In this document: positions 58,501 to 64,000 of the stretch, piece after piece
Layout: every line of letters starts with the position of its first letter
Numbering within the stretch: position 1 is the first letter of the stretch
Origin: Cupriavidus basilensis
GTDB taxonomy: Bacteria; Pseudomonadota; Gammaproteobacteria; Burkholderiales; Burkholderiaceae
DNA: 64,000 nt
Direction: 5' to 3'
NCBI RefSeq assembly: GCF_008801925.2
Contig: NZ_CP062808.1
Location: 18,843-82,842 of the forward strand
The notes under the pieces: generated by a model
What the model was told of the DNA's origin: nothing
Database searches by the model: none
The model's input: only the letters and a program-made list of their open reading frames with translations
Position numbers and translations under genes: made by a program

Positions 58501-58878
58501 ATGCGCTTCCATCGTTTCGGCAAGTACGAATTCCGTGACACCGAGCGCAAGCGTGCCGCTTTCGCGCGCAAGCAGACGGCCGAGCGCGAGGCCCTTCCTC
58601 TGTTCGCTGACCAAGTGGCGGCCGAACAGATCGACGTGGACGAGGAAATGACGACTCGCCGGCTGCAATGGGAGCGTCAGCAAGCCACTGACCGCAAGCG
58701 CCGGGCCGACAAGTGGCGCGAGGCGCGGCGGCGTCTCAACGGCTACCAGGAGCCGGTGCGCGGGGCCTTGCTGGCGTACTGGCAGGGCTGCAAGTGGCCT
58801 GCCGATCCGAGCTACTTCCTCTCCATGCTGCACATGTACGACACCGGCCGCCTCTCTCTCAACATCCCGAAGGCTTGA
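58501..58878 (+). CDS. Basic coiled-coil-like protein
   Basis: 125 residues with a long charged helical middle (RRLQWERQQATDRKRRADKW) and an end with aromatic residues (ALLAYWQGCKWPADPSYFLS). Not recognised. Located directly before the primase with 3 bp between them. The Phe-Ala-Arg-Lys codons carry a partial palindrome-like sequence that was not counted. Confidence 0.5.
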   Translation: MRFHRFGKYEFRDTERKRAAFARKQTAEREALPLFADQVAAEQIDVDEEMTTRRLQWERQQATDRKRRADKWREARRRLNGYQEPVRGALLAYWQGCKWPADPSYFLSMLHMYDTGRLSLNIPKA

Positions 58879-58881
58879 ACC

Positions 58882-59868
58882 ATGTCCCACATCCTGATCG
58901 ACCACCTGACACAAGCCGCATCGTTTTACCGTGGCCAGCTCCGTGCCTCTACGCGCGCGGTTGCTTACCTGAAATCGCGCGGGCTGCGCGGTGACATCGC
59001 GGCACGCTATGGCTTGGGCTATGCCCCGGCCGGCTTCCAGGCGCTGCGCGAGGCATTCCCGAACTACAACGACCGGGCCTTGGAGAAGGCTGGGCTGGTA
59101 GCGGTCAACGACGGCGGCCGGCGTTATGACCGCTTCCGCGACCGAATCATGTTCCCCATCCTCGATGACGCCGGCAGCGTTATCGGCTTCGGCGGCCGCG
59201 TGCTCGAAGGCGACGGGCCAAAGTATCTCAACTCCCCGGAAACCGAAGTCTTCCAAAAGGGGCGCGTGCTGTTCGGTCTGACCCAGGCGGCCGAGGCCAT
59301 TACCGCGACCGGCACGGCCTACGTGGTGGAGGGATACCTGGATGTCGTCAGTCTGGCCCAACATGGTGTGCAGAACGCCGTGGCCACGCTGGGTACAGCT
59401 ACAACAGGCCAGCATGTGGAGCGGCTGCTGGGCTTGGCCAAGCGCGTGATCTTCTGCTTTGACGGAGACGACGCCGGCAGACGGGCGGCTGCACGCGCCC
59501 TGGACGTGTGCCTGCCTCATGTCACCGACGCGGCCGACGTGAGTTTCCTTTTCCTGCCGCGCGACCACGACCCGGACAGCTACGTGCGCGCCAAGGGTGG
59601 GGACGCCTTCAACGACTTGGCCTTGGAGGCTTCAACCCTCGAAGGCTTCTTCCTGGCCAGCGCGATGCAGGGTTGCCAGTTGGAGTACGCCGAGGGCCGG
59701 GCGCGGCTGGTGGCCACGGCTGCGCCGCGTCTCCAGCAGATCAATGCACCGGCAATGCTGCGCCGGATTCTGACCGCCATTGCTGGGCCGTCCAAGTTTT
59801 CCGTGGCCGAACTGATCGACTTATGCGGACTGGAAAAAAACATGCTCAATTCTATTGACGGTCAATAG
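58882..59868 (+). CDS. DnaG-type primase core without zinc finger
   Basis: 328 residues. It opens directly in the RNA-polymerase basic domain (AVAYLKSRGLRGDIAARYGL, YDRFRDRIMFPILDDAG, GPKYLNSPETEVFQKG) and has a full TOPRIM site (VVEGYLDV, E150; FCFDGDDAGR, D194 and D196). The CHC2 zinc-binding domain and the helicase-binding C-terminus of chromosomal DnaG are absent, so priming may need a partner or be relaxed in sequence choice. Its stop codon lies within the palindrome of the next promoter. Confidence 0.85.
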   Translation: MSHILIDHLTQAASFYRGQLRASTRAVAYLKSRGLRGDIAARYGLGYAPAGFQALREAFPNYNDRALEKAGLVAVNDGGRRYDRFRDRIMFPILDDAGSVIGFGGRVLEGDGPKYLNSPETEVFQKGRVLFGLTQAAEAITATGTAYVVEGYLDVVSLAQHGVQNAVATLGTATTGQHVERLLGLAKRVIFCFDGDDAGRRAAARALDVCLPHVTDAADVSFLFLPRDHDPDSYVRAKGGDAFNDLALEASTLEGFFLASAMQGCQLEYAEGRARLVATAAPRLQQINAPAMLRRILTAIAGPSKFSVAELIDLCGLEKNMLNSIDGQ

Positions 59869-59882
59869 TTTCATGGTAGAAT
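59852..59882 (+). promoter_or_regulatory. Maintenance promoter 2 with palindrome family 3 operator
   Basis: CTATTGAC-G-GTCAATAG (59852-59868) overlaps -35 TTGACG (59855-59860); 16-bp spacer; -10 TAGAAT (59877-59882). The promoter serves the parAB operon and is embedded in the last codons of the primase gene. Confidence 0.75.
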
Positions 59883-59958
59883 TCAACTCATCGGCAGCGG
59901 ATGGACGGCCGATGAACCCCGGAAACAACTGTGAGCAGACAGTGGGGCGCTGAACCGA

Positions 59959-59976
59959 TCTTTCGCACGCGAAAGG
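59959..59976. promoter_or_regulatory. Palindrome family 1, site 14
   Basis: TCTTTCGCACGCGAAAGG, in the leader between promoter 2 and the gene at 60024, suited to autoregulation of the parAB operon. Confidence 0.6.
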
Positions 59977-60023
59977 GACGATCCACCGAAGACCATCATC
60001 AACATGACTTAGGAGCTTTGACC

Positions 60024-60443
60024 ATGCGTACTACCGTTTATGCCCGCCTCTTTGACCGACTGGCCGACTTGATCCCCAGCCTGCAATCCGCCCACGCTGG
60101 TGCGGTTTTCTGCGCCCCGCCGCGCATCCCTGACGACATGGCCGTGTATTGCCACATCGCGGCCGTCGAGGGTGACATGCGCCTGATCGAGCTGGCCGAC
60201 GACAACCAGAAGAAGGGCGCGGTAATGCCTGCGCCGTGGCTCAAGTTGCGTGTGGATATGGCCAACAAGCTGGCCGAGGTGCTGGAGATGGAAGACACCT
60301 TCGGTTATCAGGTGATCTACACGGGCGGCAGTGCGGTGAATCCGCGCCGCGCCCAGATCAACATGTTCGCTATGAACTGGCTGCAAGTCATGGTGAATTT
60401 CGAGCTGTGCTTCCAGCCTGCCGACGTGTCGGTGGCGGCCTGA
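60024..60443 (+). CDS. Conserved-looking protein heading the parAB operon
   Basis: A 139-residue soluble protein (LFDRLADLIPSLQSAHAGAV, DNQKKGAVMPAPWLKLRVDM, AQINMFAMNWLQVMVNFELC). AGGAG lies 8 bases before ATG 60024. Family not recognised with confidence. Co-transcribed with parA and parB behind the palindromic promoter. Confidence 0.55.
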   Translation: MRTTVYARLFDRLADLIPSLQSAHAGAVFCAPPRIPDDMAVYCHIAAVEGDMRLIELADDNQKKGAVMPAPWLKLRVDMANKLAEVLEMEDTFGYQVIYTGGSAVNPRRAQINMFAMNWLQVMVNFELCFQPADVSVAA

Positions 60444-60471
60444 TCGACAACCAGGGAAAGGACGAACGATC

Positions 60472-61254
60472 ATGAAAACCATCGCTATCGCCAACCAGAA
60501 GGGCGGAGTCGGCAAGACCACCGTTGCCCGCAACCTGGCTTTCTTCGCCATCGAGCGCGGCTTGCGTGTCCTGTGCGTTGACCTCGATCCGCAAAAGAAC
60601 TTCAGCAAGACCCTACGGGCACTGCGCGAGCGCACCGTGGGCAACCAGGGCGACGAGCTGCAATCCCTGACCGGCAGCGCCTTGTTCGACGGAGACGCCA
60701 TCGAGCTGCAACCGCTTCCGTGCAGCGAATCCGCCGCGCTGGTGGCCGCTGACCGCGAACTGGTGGACGTGGCCAGCCGCCCGCTGGAAGACCTGCACGC
60801 CCCGCGCGCTGCGCTGGCCAAGCTGGCCAAAGACTTCGACGTGTGCATCATCGACACGGCCCCGACGCTGGGCAATCCGCTGTATGCCGCGCTGATCGCC
60901 GCTGACTTCGTGGTATGCCCTTGCACGATGGATCAAGACGCCATCGACGGCCTGGGCGACCTGTTTGAAGACATTGCGCGCGTGCAGCAACTGGAATGGA
61001 ACGCCGACCTTGTGACGCTGGGCCTGCTGGCCAACCGCGTCAATACCCGCCGCGCCTTCGACCGCAACGCCCTGGAGCAACTGCGCGACGAGCTGGGCGA
61101 GGTGGTGATGGAAGGGGTGCTTTACGACCGCGCAGCCACGCAGTACGCCAAGGATCGGCCGGTGTGGCGCGTGCAAAGCGGCGAAAGCCAAATCCTGGCC
61201 GCCCGCGAAATGAAAGCGGTGTGCAACCAGATTTTCGACAAAGCCGCGATCTAA
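60472..61254 (+). CDS. parA: ParA/IncC-like partition ATPase
   Basis: 260 residues starting MKTIAIANQKGGVGKTTVAR (deviant Walker A, lysines 10 and 15), VLCVDLDPQKNFSKTL and CIIDTAPTLGNPLYAALIAA. It lacks an N-terminal HTH, like IncC2 or type Ib/chromosomal Soj. Its partner ParB follows 12 bp downstream. Positions replicated plasmids in the cell. Confidence 0.94.
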   Translation: MKTIAIANQKGGVGKTTVARNLAFFAIERGLRVLCVDLDPQKNFSKTLRALRERTVGNQGDELQSLTGSALFDGDAIELQPLPCSESAALVAADRELVDVASRPLEDLHAPRAALAKLAKDFDVCIIDTAPTLGNPLYAALIAADFVVCPCTMDQDAIDGLGDLFEDIARVQQLEWNADLVTLGLLANRVNTRRAFDRNALEQLRDELGEVVMEGVLYDRAATQYAKDRPVWRVQSGESQILAAREMKAVCNQIFDKAAI

Positions 61255-61266
61255 AAGGACAAGGAC

Positions 61267-62559
61267 ATGACCGCAACCGCAACCAACAAAAAGCCCGGCC
61301 TGAACCTGGGCAAGCTGTCCGCCGTGGCTCAGATCGCCGTCAAGCCGGCGCAGCCGGCCGACGCCGAAATCGAACTGGCGCGCATCTACAGCGTCAAGCA
61401 GGTTCGCAAGACGTTCCGCAACCTGGAGGAACTGGCCGAGAGCTTCAAGCTGAACGGCATCATTGAGCCGCTGGTGGTGCATGAAGAAGCTGACGGCCGC
61501 TACCGGATCATCGTCGGGGAGCGCCGCTACCGCGCCGCGCCGCTGGCTGGGCTGGTCAAGGTGCCCGTCATCATCAAGAAGGGGCTGACCGAGCTGCAAA
61601 TCCGCCGCTTGCAAGTGACGGAGAACAACGACCGCGACGACCTGACCGCCTACGAGGAAGCAATGGGCGTGATCGAGGACGTGGAGCTGTACGGCACCAA
61701 GGAAGCGATGACGATCTGGAACCGTGGCGAGGCATGGGTTAGCAAGCGCATGGCTGTGCGCCGCTATGCTGACCCGGTGCGCGAGCTGCTGGAGAACGAT
61801 CTGTGCGGCGACTTTGAGGTGCTGCACTGCCTCAACCAGATTTACGACATCGAGGACACGCACACCGAGTTTTCGCGCCTCTCTCACCGTATGAACGAGG
61901 GCTTGCCCTTGTCGCGCGACGAAGCCCGTAACACGCTGGCCAGAATGAAGGCATGGAAGCAACAGCAAGACGATCTGGCCCAGCGCCGCATCGAGCTGGA
62001 CAACGCCAAGAAGGCCGGCGACAAGGCCCCGGAGAAGACCCCCGCATGGCTGGAAGAACAGCGCAAGCGGGATGCCGAGCGTGCGGCTGCTGGAGCTGAT
62101 GCCGGCGACCAGGACGAGGATGGCGGCCAAGGCCCCGCGCCGGCCCCGTCCGCCGCCTCGGGACGCGGCCAGCAAGCCCTCCCGACGATGGAGCTGACCC
62201 CGGAGCAGAAGGCCGCTGCCGAAAAGGAGCGGGCCAACGAAAAGCTGCTGTCGCTGCGGGAAGAAACCTTCGAGTGGGGCGAAGCCAATCAGGCGCAGTT
62301 CTTCAGCATGAAAACCCACATGACCACGCTGGGCCACAACATGCACGAAACCGAGTGGGTGCTGTGGCAAGGATTCCTGGCCATGACCTTGCCGATGCTG
62401 GAAGGCATCGGCCCGGAGCGGGCTGTCATGTATCTGAAGAAGCTCCAGGGCGAGCTGAAGGACAAGACGCCGGCGCAGTTGTGGGAAGAACTGCATCCCG
62501 ACATCGAGGGCGCTGGCCGGAATGCCTCTCCCGACATGCCGGAAGGCTGGCGTTTCTGA
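61267..62559 (+). CDS. parB: ParB/KorB-like centromere-binding protein
   Basis: 430 residues. ParB N-domain with the CTP-binding boxes VGERRYRA (84-90) and ENNDRDDL (119-126), a HTH region (VSKRMAVRRYADPVRELLEN), an acidic alanine/proline-rich linker (about 255-310) and a C-terminal domain. Size and the long acidic linker recall KorB of IncP-1, which is both a partition protein and a plasmid-wide repressor. Its obvious DNA target here would be the repeated palindrome family 1, KorB itself recognising a related TTTAGC-S-GCTAAA site. Confidence 0.9.
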   Translation: MTATATNKKPGLNLGKLSAVAQIAVKPAQPADAEIELARIYSVKQVRKTFRNLEELAESFKLNGIIEPLVVHEEADGRYRIIVGERRYRAAPLAGLVKVPVIIKKGLTELQIRRLQVTENNDRDDLTAYEEAMGVIEDVELYGTKEAMTIWNRGEAWVSKRMAVRRYADPVRELLENDLCGDFEVLHCLNQIYDIEDTHTEFSRLSHRMNEGLPLSRDEARNTLARMKAWKQQQDDLAQRRIELDNAKKAGDKAPEKTPAWLEEQRKRDAERAAAGADAGDQDEDGGQGPAPAPSAASGRGQQALPTMELTPEQKAAAEKERANEKLLSLREETFEWGEANQAQFFSMKTHMTTLGHNMHETEWVLWQGFLAMTLPMLEGIGPERAVMYLKKLQGELKDKTPAQLWEELHPDIEGAGRNASPDMPEGWRF

Positions 62560-62597
62560 CCTCCCCATGAAGGCGGCCGCTGGCCGCCTCTCTTTCA

Positions 62598-62615
62598 ACT
62601 TTCGCGCGCGAAACC
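62598..62615. promoter_or_regulatory. Palindrome family 1, site 15
   Basis: ACTTTCGCGCGCGAAACC, right after parB and 25 bp before the KorA-like start at 62640; the right outer bases are lost. Confidence 0.6.
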
Positions 62616-62639
62616 GCGCTGATGCACCGGACGGCCCCA

Positions 62640-63020
62640 ATGAGACTGAAACGCCTTACCCCGCAAGCCTTTGACCGCGCTGCCGCCGACACCCGCATGG
62701 GCGACCAAGCCCGTGAAATGGCGCGCGCCGTGCTGGTGGATGGACGCGCCCAGGTGGACGTGGCCACCGAGTACGGTATGAGCAAGCAACGTGTCAGCGG
62801 AGCCGTGGCCACTATCGAGCGGGCATACAAGAAAACCACGACGCCGGGCGTGAGTTCCATTCGCGTGGAGCTAGATCTTCCTGAAACCTTGGCCCTGGAG
62901 CTGGCCGCCTTGGCCGAGGCAATGAAAGGGTGCGACGACGCGGCCAGATGTGCCGAGGTGCTGGATAAGGCCACGAACGCCGTGCGCAAGGCCGCCAAGC
63001 TCTTGGTGGCCGCGCCATGA
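62640..63020 (+). CDS. korA: KorA/TrfB-like transcriptional repressor
   Basis: About 126 residues. MRLKRLTPQAFDRAAADTRM at the start and GDQAREMARAVLVDGRAQVD then VATEYGMSKQRVSGAVATIE match the TrfB/KorA helix-turn-helix of IncP-1. The C-terminal part (LALELAALAEAMKG) may dimerise. An upstream ATG at 62622 would add six residues; 62640 fits the family N-terminus. Located after parB, as KorA lies beside incC/korB in IncP-1. Its likely targets are the family 3 palindromes at the two maintenance promoters. Confidence 0.8.
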   Translation: MRLKRLTPQAFDRAAADTRMGDQAREMARAVLVDGRAQVDVATEYGMSKQRVSGAVATIERAYKKTTTPGVSSIRVELDLPETLALELAALAEAMKGCDDAARCAEVLDKATNAVRKAAKLLVAAP

Positions 63021-63058
63021 CCTACGCGATCAACCAAGACGAGGCGCAGGGTGCTCCC

Positions 63059-63087
63059 TTGCGTCTTTGTCGTTTATAAACGATAAT
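63059..63087 (+). promoter_or_regulatory. Toxin-antitoxin promoter with palindrome
   Basis: -35 TTGCGT (63059-63064), 17-bp spacer, -10 GATAAT (63082-63087). The palindrome TCGTTTATAAACGA (63070-63083) lies in the spacer and touches the -10, as expected for autorepression by the antitoxin. Confidence 0.6.
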
Positions 63088-63417
63088 ATGGACATGTTCA
63101 CCGTTCGGCACTACATCACCGAGGACGAGCACGACCCGTTTCAAGAGTGGCTGAAGAAGCTGCGCGACCCGATTGCTAAGGGCCAGGTGGTCAAGCGCGT
63201 GGGCCGCATCGAGGCGGGCAACTTTGGCGATCACAAGCCCTGCCGTGAAGGCGTGTGGGAGTTACGAATCGACCAAGGCCCCGGCTACCGCGTCTATTAC
63301 GCGATGGCGGGCGCGGTAGTGGTTCTGCTGTTGTGCGGCGGTGACAAAGGCACCCAGGACGCGGACATCGAGCGCGCCATTGGGTATTGGAAAGATTGGC
63401 AACGGAGGTCAGCATGA
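63088..63417 (+). CDS. HigB/RelE-superfamily toxin (addiction-module killer type)
   Basis: 109 residues: FQEWLKKLRDPIAKGQVVKR, then LRIDQGPGYRVYYAMAG and LLLCGGDKGTQDADIERAIG, the pattern of the phage-derived Gp49/HigB-like killer proteins that cut mRNA on the ribosome. The toxin comes first, as in higBA. The -10 box ends one base before ATG 63088, so translation probably starts at ATG 63094 on a leaderless message. Confidence 0.88.
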   Translation: MDMFTVRHYITEDEHDPFQEWLKKLRDPIAKGQVVKRVGRIEAGNFGDHKPCREGVWELRIDQGPGYRVYYAMAGAVVVLLLCGGDKGTQDADIERAIGYWKDWQRRSA

Positions 63418-63725
63418 AGGATCGAAGCCACGACGAAGCGATGGCCGAGCTGTTCAAGGAAGACCCGGCTTTTGCGGCCGAGTACCTGAACCAGCTTCTC
63501 CAGGATGGAGAACCGGCCGATCTATTGGTGGCGCTGCGCCAGATGGCGCAAGCGCGCGGTGGCGTGCGCGCTATCGCCAAGGAAACCGAGCTGAATGCCA
63601 ACCAGCTCTACCGCACGCTGTCGCCCCAGGGAAACCCGGAGCTGCGCAGTCTGTCGGCCGTGCTCAAGGCGCTGGGCCTTCGCTTGGCGGTGCAGCCAGT
63701 TGGCCAGCACCATGCCACGGCATGA
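63414..63725 (+). CDS. HigA-like HTH antitoxin
   Basis: 103 residues: FKEDPAFAAEYLNQLLQDGE, then ARGGVRAIAKETELNANQLY as HTH and LSAVLKALGLRLAVQPV at the end, the usual antitoxin of the killer-protein family. ATGA overlap with the toxin gene. Should bind the palindrome at 63070. Confidence 0.88.
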   Translation: MKDRSHDEAMAELFKEDPAFAAEYLNQLLQDGEPADLLVALRQMAQARGGVRAIAKETELNANQLYRTLSPQGNPELRSLSAVLKALGLRLAVQPVGQHHATA

Positions 63726-63746
63726 ATCAGAAAGCACAAAAGAAAA

Positions 63747-63768
63747 TGCCCGGCGAGCAGGCCGGGCA
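63747..63768. terminator. Hairpin after the toxin-antitoxin pair
   Basis: TGCCCGGC and GCCGGGCA, 8-bp arms around GAGCAG. No T run follows, so termination is uncertain. Confidence 0.45.
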
Positions 63769-63838
63769 CTTCAAAGACCATCATCAACCCCTAACGGATC
63801 AACCCGCTTGGCAGCAAGAGACACATAAGGAGCAATGA

Positions 63839-64000
63839 ATGTCCCATCATAACACAGACAGCGAAAGCGCAACACTTTTTCCACTTGGGCGAGGCGATGA
63901 GCCGGCAGGTGGGAACATCTTGGCCAGCGCCGTGCAGCCTGATCTGTTTGTGGTGCTTGAGGCGATCCATGATTGGCCTGTCAAAGATGATGTGTCCTCG
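63839..64000 (+). CDS. Start of a further gene (cut by window edge)
   Basis: AAGGAG stands 7 bases before ATG 63839. The 54 visible codons read MSHHNTDSESATLFPLGRGD and go on, without a stop, to the window edge with LFVVLEAIHDWPVKDD. Not recognisable from this length. The position beside the partition and addiction genes would suit a replication initiator. Confidence 0.5.
   Translation, partial: MSHHNTDSESATLFPLGRGDEPAGGNILASAVQPDLFVVLEAIHDWPVKDDVSS

Noticed and set aside
58561..58576. GCTTTCGCGCGCAAGC as a further palindrome copy
   Set aside because: The right arm lacks the GCGAAA core, so it was not counted; likewise CTTTCGCGCGAAG near 37699, which is two bases short.
1..64000. CRISPR arrays, tRNA or rRNA genes
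   Set aside because: No regularly spaced direct repeats and no tRNA- or rRNA-like sequence were seen; the Cas4-like gene stands without any cas neighbours.

Overview
The window is a 64-kb piece of a GC-rich, self-transmissible plasmid, most likely from a beta- or gammaproteobacterial host. The basis is a MOB-F relaxase with an F-type mating apparatus, an IncC/KorB/KorA-like stability and control block, and a captured mobilisation module of the Tn4371 ICE type. No rRNA, tRNA, CRISPR array or chromosomal housekeeping gene is visible.

Layout: (1) 1-5.7 kb is a relaxosome module (TrwA-like end, TraD coupling protein, orphan DsbD-like domain, TraI/TrwC relaxase-helicase). (2) 5.8-8.9 kb holds a ribbon-helix-helix protein and a sensory cassette (membrane YheO-like PAS protein, DUF1805 protein, histidine kinase, convergent LuxR-type response regulator). 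(3) 8.9-9.3 kb is a regulatory gap with a possible small RNA. (4) 9.3-28.7 kb is the F-type type IV secretion operon (lytic transglycosylase, TraA, L, E, a TraK-TraB fusion, DsbC, V, C, TrbI, S26 peptidase, W, U, TrbC, split TraN, TraF, H, G). (5) 28.7-34.6 kb carries small membrane and secreted proteins, a KorA-like regulator, an M48 peptidase and a membrane-anchored Cas4-like nuclease gene broken by an IS21-family element. (6) 35.1-57.5 kb is a long accessory operon: VbhA/Fic toxin pair, zeta-like toxin, DUF1173, HAD, HU, HTH-OmpA, PLD and NERD genes, then secreted protein, DUF1294, retropepsin, HD and GNAT genes. It is split by a 10.9-kb composite transposon bounded by two IS1380-family copies, which carries a metalloid-type permease cassette and Tn4371-like mobilisation and partition genes. 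(7) 57.5-64 kb is the maintenance block: small genes, a primase core, ParA, ParB/KorB, KorA, a HigB/HigA-type toxin-antitoxin pair and the start of one more gene.

Three families of palindromes appear to tie the backbone together. At least fifteen 18-bp TTTCGC-nn-GCGAAA sites are spread over the backbone and absent from the inserted elements. Two 19-bp TGCTTTCAYCGTGAAAGCA sites lie before the mating operon and the accessory operon. Two long CTATTGAC palindromes overlap the -35 boxes of the maintenance promoters. The KorB-like and two KorA-like proteins are the natural candidates to read them. The most notable genetic oddities are the shared C-terminal module on the Fic and zeta toxins, the apparent traK-traB deletion fusion, and the two gene interruptions that can be repaired exactly on paper by removing the mobile elements and one target duplication.
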